From the NCBI RefSeq assembly GCF_000834635.1, contig NZ_JXQV01000002.1, positions 129,001-193,000 on the forward strand: 64,000 nt of DNA. The letters run 5' to 3'. A program made the position numbers and the translations under genes. Of this stretch, positions 18,662-28,085 are shown piece by piece (position 1 is the stretch's first letter; every line of letters begins with the position of its first letter). The notes below the pieces were generated by a model. It was not told the DNA's origin. It did not search any database and worked only from the letters and a program-made list of their open reading frames with translations. Origin of the DNA: Agrobacterium tumefaciens (GTDB lineage: Bacteria > Pseudomonadota > Alphaproteobacteria > Rhizobiales > Rhizobiaceae).

Positions 18662-20911
18662 ATGAGAATCTCCATCAAACAGATCTTGATTCTCGCCTTC
18701 GCAGGTTTGAGCTTGTCTGTTATCGGCCTTGTTGGCAAATTGTTGCAGCAAGAAGTGGCCATCTACCGCAGTTCCACCGAGCTCTCAAAGCTTTCGCAAC
18801 TAGACGCGCGGCTGTTCGACGTGCTTCTAGGTCTTCGCGGCGAGCGCGGTGCTATTTCCTCGGCGGCTAAGCTGGAACCCGCTGATGTCCAGTCGAGCCT
18901 TGCAAACCTGGAGGAGGGCCGTAGGGCGGTCGATCCCGCCGTCGCCTCTGCAAAGATCCTGGCGGATGAAATCGGTTTGGCTACGCTCGACCAATCCATG
19001 GCACCGCTCATGAACGGCTATACGCAGTGGCTTTCCACTCGCCCGCAAATCGACGCCGCTTTGAAACTGGCCGTCGCACAACGGGATCCGGCGCTTGCCA
19101 AGAACGCTCAGACACAAGCCGATCAGATGTTGGCGGATCTCGAAAAGGCTGCCAGCGCGGTCGAACTTGTCATCAATGATCGCAATCCCCAACTGACGAT
19201 GTTCACACAGCTACGGTCTCTGGGATGGTCGATGCGCACCTACGGCGGCGCGGCAAATTCGACCTTGGTCGGCGCGATTATCGCCAAGGAAGCCCTGAGC
19301 CCCGCCAAGATGACCGAGATCGCCGTGCAGGACGGTAAAACGTTGTTTGCCTGGAACCTGGTCAAGCAGATCGTCGCCAGCCCTGCAATTCCTGCGGATA
19401 TCATCACGCAGTACAAGGTTGCCGAAGCCACTTATTTTGGCGGAGCTTATGCGGAGCGAAAGGCCGCGGCGCTGAAAGCGTTTGCAGCCGGCCTGCCTAT
19501 GGAAATGGCCGTCGACGAATGGCGCAAACTTGCGGCTCCGGCGCAGGCGTCACTCGCCGATATCGCGGTTGCTTCGCTGAAGCAGATGACCGCGGTGACC
19601 GCAGAAAACGTTTCCACCGCGTCACTCTCCATCGTCATCTACGGCTTCGCTATGGCTCTGACCTTGGCCCTGTCGATCGCCGGCATTCTGATGGTGATCT
19701 TCCGCATCGCAAATCCAATCGGCCAATTGACCTCCGTCATGCGCAAGCTGGCGGGCGGCGACCTGTCGGTGGTGATTGCCGGCTCCGACCGAAGCGACGA
19801 AATCGGCGAGATGGCCAAGGCCGTCGAGATCTTCAAGGATGCCGCCTTGCACAATAAGGCGATGGAAGCCGAAACCGAAGCGTCGCGCAAGACGGCCGAA
19901 ATCGAGCGCATCGCCTTCCAGGAACGCGCCGAGCGGGAAGCGGAAACGCGCCTGACACAGGCAACGTCGGGTCTCGCCCGCGGTCTCCAAGCGTTGGCAT
20001 CCGGTAACCTTGCCTGCGAGATAGACGAAGTCTTCGCCGCACAGTTCGAAAGCCTGCGTCACGACTTCAACAGCTCCGTCCAGCAGCTTCGCTCCACGCT
20101 GGAAAGCGTTAGTCACAGCGCGCTGAGAGTGCGCGGCGGCAGCGGTGAGATATCCTCCGCATCCGACCAGCTTGCCAAGCGCACCGAACAGCAGGCCGCC
20201 TCGCTGGAAGAGACGGCCGCTGCCCTGGAAGAAGTCACCACCAATGTCCGCCAGACCGCGGACCGCGCCAGCGAAGCGCGCGAAATGGTCCATCATGCCA
20301 GCACCCGCGCCGGATCGTCCGGCACGGTGGTGTCCAATGCCATTGATGCGATGAAAAAGATTGAGGCGGCGTCCAACCAGATAACCAGCATCATCAGCGT
20401 GATCGACGAAATTGCCTTCCAGACCAACCTTCTGGCGCTGAATGCCGGCGTCGAGGCCGCCCGGGCCGGGGATGCCGGCAGAGGCTTTGCAGTGGTCGCC
20501 CAAGAAGTTCGCGAGCTTGCCCAGCGCTCTGCCAAGGCCGCCAAGGAGATCAAGGGTCTGATCAGCAACTCCGAGACCGCTGTCACCCAGGGCGTCACCT
20601 TGGTCAGCGACACCGGCGCTGGCCTGAAGGAGATCGCAGATTTGGTCAACGCCATCCATCAGCACATGGAGGCGATTGCTACCGCCGCCAAGGAACAGGC
20701 TCTGGGCCTGTCGGAGATCAACACCTCCGTCAACCACATGGACCAGGTCACGCAGCAGAACGCGGCGATGGTCGAGGAAATGAACGCCGCTGGTGCCGGC
20801 CTGGCCGAGGAGAGCGTCCAGCTTTTGGAGCTTCTCAATAGGTTCGAAATGGGAACCGCCATGTCTGCAGACCGCCAACCACCCCAGGCAAGAAAACGCA
20901 ACGCCGCTTGA
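18662..20911 (+). CDS. Methyl-accepting chemotaxis protein
   Basis: A 749-residue inner-membrane chemoreceptor. A first membrane helix (about residues 5-27) is followed by a large periplasmic helical domain of about 290 residues containing [14 protein letters not shown], which resembles nitrate/nitrite-sensing or related four-helix sensors. A second membrane helix ([19 protein letters not shown]) leads to a HAMP domain and then the signalling domain with the highly conserved hairpin tip [21 protein letters not shown]. The start at 18662 has GAGGA upstream; an ATG at 18629 does not. The C-terminus ([12 protein letters not shown]) lacks a CheR-docking pentapeptide, unlike the receptor at 51184. 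It stands alone here and may steer the cell to a plant sugar or acid; ligand unknown. Confidence 0.95.
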   Translation: MRISIKQILILAFAGLSLSVIGLVGKLLQQEVAIYRSSTELSKLSQLDARLFDVLLGLRGERGAISSAAKLEPADVQSSLANLEEGRRAVDPAVASAKILADEIGLATLDQSMAPLMNGYTQWLSTRPQIDAALKLAVAQRDPALAKNAQTQADQMLADLEKAASAVELVINDRNPQLTMFTQLRSLGWSMRTYGGAANSTLVGAIIAKEALSPAKMTEIAVQDGKTLFAWNLVKQIVASPAIPADIITQYKVAEATYFGGAYAERKAAALKAFAAGLPMEMAVDEWRKLAAPAQASLADIAVASLKQMTAVTAENVSTASLSIVIYGFAMALTLALSIAGILMVIFRIANPIGQLTSVMRKLAGGDLSVVIAGSDRSDEIGEMAKAVEIFKDAALHNKAMEAETEASRKTAEIERIAFQERAEREAETRLTQATSGLARGLQALASGNLACEIDEVFAAQFESLRHDFNSSVQQLRSTLESVSHSALRVRGGSGEISSASDQLAKRTEQQAASLEETAAALEEVTTNVRQTADRASEAREMVHHASTRAGSSGTVVSNAIDAMKKIEAASNQITSIISVIDEIAFQTNLLALNAGVEAARAGDAGRGFAVVAQEVRELAQRSAKAAKEIKGLISNSETAVTQGVTLVSDTGAGLKEIADLVNAIHQHMEAIATAAKEQALGLSEINTSVNHMDQVTQQNAAMVEEMNAAGAGLAEESVQLLELLNRFEMGTAMSADRQPPQARKRNAA

Positions 20912-20923
20912 TACCCGCTCAGA

Positions 20924-20941
20924 GGCCCGCAATCGCGGGCC
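20924..20941 (+). terminator. GC-rich hairpin after chemoreceptor gene
   Basis: GGCCCGC, AATC, GCGGGCC make a 7-bp stem 12 bases after the stop. No U-tract follows, so it is a weak intrinsic terminator or a 3'-end stabilising hairpin. Confidence 0.4.
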
Positions 20942-21553
20942 CGCCGCGTGCTGGAAATGGCACCATTCGCCTCACCGTTGACAACGCCTTTCTGATGACC
21001 GCCCGGCTTTCCGGCAGCAGACATCGGCGGCGCCTCCTGCCCGCCGGTCCGCGCCGACCTGAACAGAACGACGTCCCTTTTCAGGTAGTTTTGTTTTCGC
21101 GTTTCCCGCAGAAGGAGAGACGGCACGTCCAGCCCGCCGGGAGAACTCCCCAAAGCTGGAGAACGAATGCCGTCTCACACTTGAGGAAGCCTCGACTTCT
21201 GCGTTGTAACGCACCGGTTGTGCGCTGCTGTGGGCCAGGGCCGCTCTTTAAGCACTGCTCTCATAGGTCTCCGTCGGCTCACGATGTAATCGCCATTATA
21301 CGCGTTGGGCGTTCGTAATGCGAGCTGACCTTTCCAAAGCCTCCAGTCTTTTTGACAAAGCGCAACGTCGCCACAGACTGCGTTCGCATTCGTGCTCAGT
21401 TCCAACCACCCCGCCAGAAGTCCCGGTTTGGCCGGACCAACCCAATTCATCTCTCGGCGCCAGCATGGATGCTTCTTAATTGACCCTCATATCATCATGA
21501 CGTGGTTGCTGGCAGTCCAGTGAGATCAATTACGGCCTGACAAGGGCGTCGGT
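20942..21553. other. Gap with no recognised gene
   Basis: About 610 bases between the chemoreceptor gene and the convergent LysR gene. Short open frames exist on both strands, but none has a ribosome-binding site together with a recognisable product. I see no repeat, RNA gene or insertion-sequence end. Confidence 0.4.
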
Positions 21554-22453
21554 TCAGGCGGAGAGGTCGCTGACTGCAGAGCCTGCGATAACGTCGCGGA
21601 TCTCGGGTAAGGCCGGATTGGTATTCTCAGGGCTCCAGATGGCATGCAGCTCTGCAACGCATTGCTGCCTGAGGTCGAGCGGGCGGAATACGACATTGTC
21701 AAAACAGGCGTTGCGGGTTGCCGCAGGCACGATCGCGAGGCCTATACCGGCGCTGACCAGAGACAGGATGGCCTGAGAATGGGTGATGCTCTGGACGATG
21801 CGAGGCATGATGCCATGTTCTGCCATCAATGCGGTGACCTTATCGTGCAAATAGCGCGCTTGAGGTGAGAACATAATTATCGGCATGTTGTTCAAGTCGT
21901 CCAGTCCAGGCCTGCGCCTCGCCGCAAGCGGGTGCGCTCTTGGTATGGCTAACATCATGAGTTCACGCACAACGCTGAGACTTTCCAGATGATGTGCGCC
22001 GGAAAGCGGGCGCGATAGGCCCATGTCGATATCCCCCTGATTGATCGCCTGCAGCTGTTCCGCAGTTTCCATCTGCACCAGTTCGAGCTCGATACGGGGC
22101 GCAAGTGCTCGCGCTGCGCTGATGAAGTTTGGCAGGAAGCCGTAGGTCGCGGCTCCGACGAAGGCGATACGGATCGAGCCTGCGCTGCCGCGGGAGGCAC
22201 GGCGAGCAGCTGTCTTCGCTGCATCACCCTGAGCTAGAAGTTTTTGAGCTTCAACGAGAAAGGCATGCCCCGCAGCCGTGAGCGTGACACGTCGACTGGT
22301 CCGCTCAAAAAGTGCAACATCCAGCTCTTGTTCGAGCAGTCTGATCTGACGGCTAAGGGGCGGCTGGGTGATGTTCAGACGCCGTGCCGCTTGGCTGAAA
22401 TTCAGTTCGGATGCCACCATAACGAAGGATCTGACCTGTCCCATATCCAGCAT
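21554..22453 (-). CDS. LysR-family transcriptional regulator
   Basis: A 299-residue regulator. The N-terminal helix-turn-helix reads FSQAARRLNITQPPLSRQIRLLEQ at about residues 22-45, followed by the LFERTSRRVTLTAAG linker. A two-lobed effector domain fills the rest, with RIAFVGAATYGFLP opening it. ATG 22453 was chosen for the AGGAA 6 bases upstream and the standard length; the open frame runs 107 codons further but has no family similarity there. It is divergent from the galactarate/talarate dehydratase-like gene at 22572 with an inverted repeat between them, so it most likely activates that gene in response to an aldarate. Confidence 0.92.
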   Translation of the reverse strand: MLDMGQVRSFVMVASELNFSQAARRLNITQPPLSRQIRLLEQELDVALFERTSRRVTLTAAGHAFLVEAQKLLAQGDAAKTAARRASRGSAGSIRIAFVGAATYGFLPNFISAARALAPRIELELVQMETAEQLQAINQGDIDMGLSRPLSGAHHLESLSVVRELMMLAIPRAHPLAARRRPGLDDLNNMPIIMFSPQARYLHDKVTALMAEHGIMPRIVQSITHSQAILSLVSAGIGLAIVPAATRNACFDNVVFRPLDLRQQCVAELHAIWSPENTNPALPEIRDVIAGSAVSDLSA

Positions 22454-22486
22454 CAATTCAATTCCTGTATCGATATCCGTCAATAT

Positions 22487-22506
22487 TCGATTTGGACTTA
22501 AATCGA
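22487..22506. promoter_or_regulatory. Candidate LysR binding site
   Basis: TCGATTT, 6 bases, AAATCGA: a perfect 7-bp inverted repeat with T-N11-A geometry, 33 bases from the lysR start and 65 bases before the divergent dehydratase start. Position and form fit the LysR recognition site for both promoters. Confidence 0.6.
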
Positions 22507-22571
22507 TCGGGCGGATATTGGTCAAGAGAAACGCACTCTGTGGAGGGTGAAGGCTAAAATAGGGTGGAGAC

Positions 22572-23744
22572 ATGAACGCGCAACAGGCACCAACGAACCT
22601 ATCCCCAAATGTGATGAATGCCGACAGCATTGCCTGGATCAGGCTTTCGTCGATCTTCTTGCCGCTGAAGACGCCGATCAGCGACGCCAAGGTTTTAACC
22701 GGGCGGCAGAAGCCCCTTACCGAGGTGGCGTTCCTGTTTGCGGAGATCGAGACCAAAGATGGACACAGCGGCATTGGCTTTAGCTATTCCAAGCGCGCGG
22801 GCGGGCCAGGTCAATACGAACACGCCAAGGAAATAGCCCATGTTCTTATCGGCGAAGATCCGAACGATATTGGGAAGCTTTGGAACAAGTTGTGCTGGGC
22901 TGGTGCGTCCGTTGGGCGTAGCGGACTTGCAGTGCAGGCGATCGCAGCCTTCGACGTCGCGCTTTGGGACCTCAAAGCCAAACGCGCCGGTCTGCCGCTT
23001 GCAAAGCTGCTTGGAGCCCATCGTGACAGCGTCCGGTGCTACAACACATCAGGCGGGTTTCTTTCCTCGCCAATCGAAGAAGTTCTCGACAATGTCGAGC
23101 AGTCAATTGCGGCAGGCATTGGCGGCATCAAGATCAAGGTCGGGCAGCCAGACATGAATGTTGACCTCAAGCGTGTTGCGGCGGTTCACGAGCAAATTGG
23201 CGACCGCTCGGCGATGATGGTCGATGCAAACCAGCAATGGGATCGTCCAACTGCAATGCGCTTTGGGCGGCTGATGGAGCCTTATCATCTGACGTGGATC
23301 GAAGAGCCGCTGGATGCCTACGATATCGAGGGACATGCCGCGCTCGCAGCCCAGCTTGATACACCGATTGCAACCGGCGAAATGCTGGCGAGCGTGCTGG
23401 AGCATGTGGCCCTCATTCAAAACAATTCCGTTGACTTCATTCAGCCAGACGCGCCGCGCGTCGGCGGCATCACGCAGTTTCTGAAAATCTGTGCGCTTGC
23501 AGAAGCGAAAAAGCTGCAGCTAGCTCCGCATTTTGCAATGGAAATCCACCTGCATCTTGCCGCCGCTTATGAGCTTGAGCCCTGGGTAGAGCATTTCGAT
23601 TGGCTTGATCCTTTGTTCAACGAGCGTTTGGAAATCAAAGACGGCAGGATGCTGGTGCCGAACCGGCCGGGTCTGGGTATCACGCTGTCGCAACAGGCCG
23701 GACAGTGGACGCGTGGAGTGGCAGAGTTCGGCAAGCGACCATAA
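22572..23744 (+). CDS. Galactarate/L-talarate dehydratase-like enolase-superfamily enzyme
   Basis: A 390-residue dehydratase very like the GalrD/TalrD group described from Salmonella. The barrel shows the KxK motif (K187-I-K189 in GGIKIKVGQPD), Mg ligands D218/N220 in VDANQQW, E245 in WIEEP, E270 in ATGEM, and the general base/acid H320 in APHFAMEIHLHLAAAYELEP, a block characteristic of this subgroup. The reaction would convert galactarate or talarate to keto-deoxy-glucarate/galactarate. GGAG lies only two bases before ATG 22572, which is close; ATG 22614 is an alternative with a poorer site. It is divergent from the LysR gene and close to a tripartite transporter, which could supply the aldarate. 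Confidence 0.85.
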   Translation: MNAQQAPTNLSPNVMNADSIAWIRLSSIFLPLKTPISDAKVLTGRQKPLTEVAFLFAEIETKDGHSGIGFSYSKRAGGPGQYEHAKEIAHVLIGEDPNDIGKLWNKLCWAGASVGRSGLAVQAIAAFDVALWDLKAKRAGLPLAKLLGAHRDSVRCYNTSGGFLSSPIEEVLDNVEQSIAAGIGGIKIKVGQPDMNVDLKRVAAVHEQIGDRSAMMVDANQQWDRPTAMRFGRLMEPYHLTWIEEPLDAYDIEGHAALAAQLDTPIATGEMLASVLEHVALIQNNSVDFIQPDAPRVGGITQFLKICALAEAKKLQLAPHFAMEIHLHLAAAYELEPWVEHFDWLDPLFNERLEIKDGRMLVPNRPGLGITLSQQAGQWTRGVAEFGKRP

Positions 23745-23756
23745 GCTAACCATACT

Positions 23757-24782
23757 TCAGGCTGTCCCTCGGGCGACGATGTGGAAATCGATGGTAATCA
23801 TCGTTTCGACATTTGGGTCACCTTCGATTTTCCTGAGGATAGACCGTGCCGCCTGGGTGCCGATATCGCGGCGGTCGATCCGTATTGTGGTGAGCGGCGG
23901 ATGGGTATGGGGTGCAAAGTCGAAGTCACCGAAGCCGATAATGGCGAGCTTATCGGGCATGCGGCATCCTCGTGCGTGCGCTTCTGCAAGGGCACCCTGG
24001 GCAACCACATCCGACGAGCAAAAGACGCCCAGCGTATCTTCGCCGCGAGTGAGGAGTTGCGCCATCGCAAGGCGTCCATCACGGAAGGTCGACGGGGAGC
24101 TCATGTCCAGCTCCGGAAGCTCGACATTTGCAATGCCCTTGAGGCGATTGACGAAGCCATCGCGACGTTGGACTGCGCGTGGGTCGTTGGCGCCGATCTG
24201 TGCATAGCGATCATAGCCACGGATGAGCAGATGCTCGGCGGCCATTGCGCCGACGCCATCGTGTGAAAAGCCGACCGCGGTATCGAGTGGCGAGGGTGTT
24301 GAATCCCAAATTTCGACGATCGGGAGGCCAGCACCTGTGAGCATGGCTCGGGTTTCCTTGAGATGGGTGATGCCGGTCAGGATAATGCCGTCGGGACGCC
24401 GGGCAAGGATGGCGCGGGTTAGCTCCAGCTCACGCTTGGCATCGTACCCGGATAAACCGAGTAGAAGCTGGTAACCAGCAGAGACCAGTTCGGCATTAAG
24501 GCCTTCAATGGTTTCGGCAAAGATAGTGCTGGCGACGGACGGAACAATTGCTGCGATCAGTCGGGTCTTTCTGGAGGCAAGGCCGCCAGCCAGAAGGTTC
24601 GGCACATACCCTGTTCGAGCGATGACCTTCTCGATCGCTTCCAAGGTTCGCGGTTTGACCAGTGCCGGGGTATTAATGGCGCGCGATACGGTAACGGGCG
24701 AGACGCCGGCTAGTTTGGCGATATCAGCCAGCGTTACCGGGCCACTGGTCGTGATGTGCCTTCGCTTGTCATAGTCAGCCAT
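23757..24782 (-). CDS. LacI-family transcriptional regulator (GntR-like gluconate-repressor branch)
   Basis: A 341-residue repressor. The N-terminal helix-turn-helix and hinge read VTLADIAKLAGVSPVTVSRAINTPALVKP and GYVPNLLAGGLASRKT, close to the E. coli gluconate repressor of the LacI family. The sugar-binding domain has AAIVPSVASTIFAETIEGL and the C-terminal PPLTTIRIDRRDIG. Of two in-frame starts, 24782 has AGGAG at a better distance than 24788. The gene is convergent with the dehydratase at 22572 and divergent from the tctC-like gene. Two sites with the half-site AATGAAAGCG lie in the divergent region, so it probably represses the transporter and itself until an aldonate or aldarate is present. 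Confidence 0.9.
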   Translation of the reverse strand: MADYDKRRHITTSGPVTLADIAKLAGVSPVTVSRAINTPALVKPRTLEAIEKVIARTGYVPNLLAGGLASRKTRLIAAIVPSVASTIFAETIEGLNAELVSAGYQLLLGLSGYDAKRELELTRAILARRPDGIILTGITHLKETRAMLTGAGLPIVEIWDSTPSPLDTAVGFSHDGVGAMAAEHLLIRGYDRYAQIGANDPRAVQRRDGFVNRLKGIANVELPELDMSSPSTFRDGRLAMAQLLTRGEDTLGVFCSSDVVAQGALAEAHARGCRMPDKLAIIGFGDFDFAPHTHPPLTTIRIDRRDIGTQAARSILRKIEGDPNVETMITIDFHIVARGTA

Positions 24783-24801
24783 GATCATCGCTCCTGTTAA
24801 A

Positions 24802-24820
24802 AATGAGTTACGCTTTCATT
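24802..24820. promoter_or_regulatory. Candidate LacI-family operator 1
   Basis: Read on the minus strand as AATGAAAGCGTAACTCATT, 20 bases before the lacI-type start. It shares the left ten bases AATGAAAGCG with operator 2 and has AATGA/TCATT ends. Its position would block transcription of the repressor gene, giving autoregulation. Confidence 0.5.
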
Positions 24821-24934
24821 TATAGCGTATTCAAGGGCTTCGATTATCAGAATGCCGCCAAACAGAATAACATATTGAATTTTAATTATAATAATTTTTC
24901 GCATCAAGGTTGCAGGCGAGGATTTTCACAGTAG

Positions 24935-24952
24935 AATGAAAGCGCTTCCATT
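24935..24952. promoter_or_regulatory. Candidate LacI-family operator 2
   Basis: AATGAAAGCGCTTCCATT is an 18-base palindrome with one mismatched pair around a central GCGC, the standard LacI-family operator form. It lies 70 bases before the tctC-like start, where a repressor would block the transporter promoter. Confidence 0.65.
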
Positions 24953-25022
24953 TTACCGGTAGGAGGATACCGGGAGTGGACTAGCGGGGCCGGCCAGACG
25001 CCGGACAAGTGGAGGAATTGCT

Positions 25023-26003
25023 ATGAACCTCAAACGTTTAACGACGTTTGCGGCCGCTATGGCCGTAATATGTGCATCCGGCCTCCAGCCGAGCCATGCG
25101 CAGGACTATCCAACCAAGACCGTAACCGTGGTCGTTCCATTCGCGGCGGGTGGCAATACGGACACTTTCGGCCGCCTCGTTGCGGAAGAACTCGACAAGC
25201 GGCTGGGACAGCGTTTCATCGTTGAAAACAAGCCGGGCGCTGGTGGGAACATCGGTCTTGGCGATCTCGCCCGTTCCAAGCCCGATGGCTATACCATCGG
25301 CATGGGCACGGTGAGCTCGAATGCCATCAACCAGACTCTTTACAAAAAACTGCCTTATGACAAGGAAAAGGGCTTCGCGCCAATTTCTCTGATCGCCAGC
25401 CTGCCGAACGTTCTGGTCGTCAACCCCGACAAGATCAAGGCCAACAATGTCGAGGAATTGATTGCGTTCCTGAAGACGGAGCCGGGTAAGCACACATACG
25501 CATCTTCGGGCGTGGGCACGTCGATCCACCTGGCGGGCGAGTTGCTAGCGACGAAGGCCGACATCAAGATCACTCATGTACCCTACAAGGGCAGCAGCCA
25601 GGCCATCCTCGATGTCGTCGCGGGACACGTTGATATGATGTTCGACAACATTCCCACGGCCGCCCAGCAGGTGAAAGCCGGCAAGGTCAAGGCCTTGGCC
25701 GTCACCAGCCTGGAAAAGGCCGCTCTCTTGCCCGACGTACCAACCATGGCGAGCGTCATTCCCGGCTTCGACGCGACCTCCTGGCACGGCCTCTTCGCGC
25801 CTCCCGGCACGCCACCGGAAATCGTCGAAAAGCTCAGCAAGGAAGTGCAGGCGATCATCGCCGAGCCGGCAATGCAGGAAAAGCTCAAGGCGATGGGCGT
25901 GACGCCGGTTGGCAATACGTCTGCCGAATTCCAGGTCTTCATCGACAAGGAAACAGCAAAGTGGGCCGACGTCATCAAGGCGGCCAACGTGCCGCTGCAG
26001 TGA
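25023..26003 (+). CDS. Tripartite tricarboxylate transporter substrate-binding protein (TctC/Bug family)
   Basis: A 326-residue periplasmic receptor. A signal peptide (LTTFAAAMAVICASGLQPSHAQ) is followed by the Bug-family opening YPTKTVTVVVPFAAGGNTD, then NKPGAGGNIG, the HVPYKGSSQAI motif and the late LFAPPGTPPEIV block. GGAGGA lies 9 bases before the ATG. It delivers a carboxylate to the TctA/TctB membrane parts encoded next. Classic TctC binds citrate, but the nearby galactarate-type dehydratase and gluconate-type repressor suggest a sugar acid such as galactarate or glucarate. First gene of a three-gene operon under the candidate LacI operator at 24935. Confidence 0.93.
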   Translation: MNLKRLTTFAAAMAVICASGLQPSHAQDYPTKTVTVVVPFAAGGNTDTFGRLVAEELDKRLGQRFIVENKPGAGGNIGLGDLARSKPDGYTIGMGTVSSNAINQTLYKKLPYDKEKGFAPISLIASLPNVLVVNPDKIKANNVEELIAFLKTEPGKHTYASSGVGTSIHLAGELLATKADIKITHVPYKGSSQAILDVVAGHVDMMFDNIPTAAQQVKAGKVKALAVTSLEKAALLPDVPTMASVIPGFDATSWHGLFAPPGTPPEIVEKLSKEVQAIIAEPAMQEKLKAMGVTPVGNTSAEFQVFIDKETAKWADVIKAANVPLQ

Positions 26004-26066
26004 GGTAATCTGTCGGCTGGGGACTAGTTGTCGGCCGACACGTCTTTCACACGCGAGTAACATGCC

Positions 26067-26546
26067 ATGCTGAAAATTAGAAACGGCCGCGACTTCGTTG
26101 GCGGTGTGACAATGATCTGCGTCGGACTGCTTTTTTTATGGTTCGGTCGGGAACTGGAAGTCGGAGACTCTTTTCGGATGGGTCCGGGCTATTTCCCGAC
26201 GATGCTGAGCCTCATTCTGTTGATGATCGGCGCTATGATCATCGTTCAGTCGCTTATGGTTGATGCTGAAGACAGCGAGCCGGAGGTGTGGAACTGGAAG
26301 GCGTACAGCCTGGTAATCGCAGCGCCGATAGGCTTCGGGCTGCTATTGTCCGGTCTCGGTCTCGCTCCTACCATCGTGCTGCTGATAGCCGGGGTGGGGG
26401 CGGCGAGCCGTTATGCCAACTGGCGTCATTCGATCCTGCTCGGCCTCTTTCTGGCCGTCTGTTCTGTGCTGGTGTTCACGAAACTTCTGTCGCTTCCTGT
26501 TAGCGCCTTCGGCCCTTGGGTGCCCTTCATCGGCGACCTCACTTAA
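26067..26546 (+). CDS. Tripartite tricarboxylate transporter small membrane subunit (TctB family)
   Basis: A 159-residue protein with four predicted membrane helices: near residues 10-27 (VGGVTMICVGLLFLWFG), 41-60, 74-102 and 120-136. The segment MGPGYFPTMLSLILLMIGAM is the family hallmark. It works with TctA in the inner membrane, possibly for assembly or stability. It lies 63 bases after tctC and 39 before tctA. No strong ribosome-binding site is seen, so translation may depend on the operon message. Confidence 0.9.
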   Translation: MLKIRNGRDFVGGVTMICVGLLFLWFGRELEVGDSFRMGPGYFPTMLSLILLMIGAMIIVQSLMVDAEDSEPEVWNWKAYSLVIAAPIGFGLLLSGLGLAPTIVLLIAGVGAASRYANWRHSILLGLFLAVCSVLVFTKLLSLPVSAFGPWVPFIGDLT

Positions 26547-26585
26547 CGCTCGCCAGCCAGCCGACGAAACCGGATTGGATTGCTT

Positions 26586-28085
26586 ATGGATATCTTCTCT
26601 AACCTCTGGCTGGGTGCCTCGACAGCATTCATGCCGATGAACCTGTTCTACGGCTTTGTCGGCTGTCTTTTGGGTACCGCGATCGGCGTTCTGCCGGGGC
26701 TCGGACCGACCGCGACCATCGCCATGCTTTTACCGATCACCTTCGGTCTGCCGCCGGAATCCGCACTCATCATGCTGGCCGGCATCTTCTATGGGGCCCA
26801 GTATGGAGGCTCGACCACAGCCATTCTCATCAACCTGCCGGGTGAGAGCTCATCCGTCGTCACTGCGATCGACGGTTACCAGATGGCGCGCAATGGCCGA
26901 GCGGGCGCGGCGCTTGCGACAGCGGCTCTCGGCTCCTTCTTCGCCGGAACGGTGGCGACCATCCTGCTCGCCGTCGCAGCCCCGCCACTTGCCGCGGTGG
27001 CACTTAATTTTGGGCCGGCGGAATATTTCTCGCTGATGGTCCTCGGCCTTGTGGCGTCGGTGGCGCTTGCCAGCGGATCGTTGCTGAAAGCGTTTGCGAT
27101 GATTGTTTTCGGACTTGTGCTGGGGACGATTGGGACGGATGTCGAAAGCGGTACGCCCCGTTATGTGTTCGACATCCCGGAACTCTACGATGGTTTAAAC
27201 TTCGTCGCAGTCAGCATGGGCATATTCGGGATATGCGAGATCCTGCGCAATTTGGAGAACGAGCAGGAGCGTTCGGTCGGGGTCAAGAAGGTAACCGGCT
27301 TGATGCTGACGAAAGAGGATTTGAAGCGGATCATCGCGCCCGTCCTGCGCGGCACTGCGCTTGGCTCGTTCCTCGGCGTATTGCCGGGGGGCGGGGCGAT
27401 GCTTGCCTCGTTCGCCTCCTATGCGATGGAAAAGCGGATATCCCCGAACCGGGCCGAATTCGGCAAGGGCGCTATAGAGGGCGTTGCCGCACCGGAATCA
27501 GCGAACAATGCTGGAGCGCAGACGTCGTTCATTCCGATGCTGACACTTGGTATTCCTGGCAATCCTGTCATGGCACTGATGGTGGGGGCGATGATCATCC
27601 AGGGTATCACACCCGGACCAAACGTTATTTCCGACGAGCCTGAACTGTTCTGGGGCATGATCGTCTCGATGTGGTCGGGCAATCTGATGCTCGTGATCCT
27701 CAACCTCCCGCTTATCGGGCTTTGGGTGCGCATGCTGACCGTACCCTATCATTTGCTGTTTCCGGCGATCATCGCCTTCTGCTGCATCGGTGCCTACAGC
27801 ATCAACAACAGCGTCTTTGACGTCTTTGTCATGGCAGGCTTCAGCATCGTTGGTTTCGCGCTCACCAAGATGCGCTTCGAGCCCGCGCCGCTTTTGCTTG
27901 GGTTTATTCTCGGGCCGATGCTGGAAGAGAACCTGCGCCGCGCGATGCTCATTAGCCAGGGCGATCCGTCAATCTTTCTGCATAGCCCCCTCAGTCTGTC
28001 ATTGCTGGTGTTCGCCGTCGTGGTGCTAGCACTCGTGCTGGCGCCGAGTATCCGCCGGAAACGTGAGGAGGCTTTCACAGAATAA
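26586..28085 (+). CDS. Tripartite tricarboxylate transporter large permease (TctA family)
   Basis: A 499-residue inner-membrane permease with about eleven hydrophobic segments and two inverted halves. Hallmarks are GTAIGVLPGLGPTATIAMLLP near the N-terminus, FYGAQYGGSTTAILINLPGE, and later GVLPGGGAMLASFASYAMEK and GAIEGVAAPESANNAGAQ with the second PGIPGNPVMALM-like loop. ATG 26586 is used; the frame also has a TTG at 26580 but no better ribosome site. It moves the ligand delivered by the TctC-type receptor using an ion gradient. Last gene of the operon. Confidence 0.93.
   Translation: MDIFSNLWLGASTAFMPMNLFYGFVGCLLGTAIGVLPGLGPTATIAMLLPITFGLPPESALIMLAGIFYGAQYGGSTTAILINLPGESSSVVTAIDGYQMARNGRAGAALATAALGSFFAGTVATILLAVAAPPLAAVALNFGPAEYFSLMVLGLVASVALASGSLLKAFAMIVFGLVLGTIGTDVESGTPRYVFDIPELYDGLNFVAVSMGIFGICEILRNLENEQERSVGVKKVTGLMLTKEDLKRIIAPVLRGTALGSFLGVLPGGGAMLASFASYAMEKRISPNRAEFGKGAIEGVAAPESANNAGAQTSFIPMLTLGIPGNPVMALMVGAMIIQGITPGPNVISDEPELFWGMIVSMWSGNLMLVILNLPLIGLWVRMLTVPYHLLFPAIIAFCCIGAYSINNSVFDVFVMAGFSIVGFALTKMRFEPAPLLLGFILGPMLEENLRRAMLISQGDPSIFLHSPLSLSLLVFAVVVLALVLAPSIRRKREEAFTE

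Noticed and set aside
19622-20932. 436-codon minus-strand frame opposite the chemoreceptor signalling domain
   Set aside because: Antisense to a highly conserved receptor domain with GC-rich codons; no motif of its own.
24865-24900. TATAAT-like box in the AT-rich part of the lacI-tctC region
   Set aside because: A TATAAT occurs but no -35 element at about 17 bases could be matched with confidence, so no promoter is claimed.
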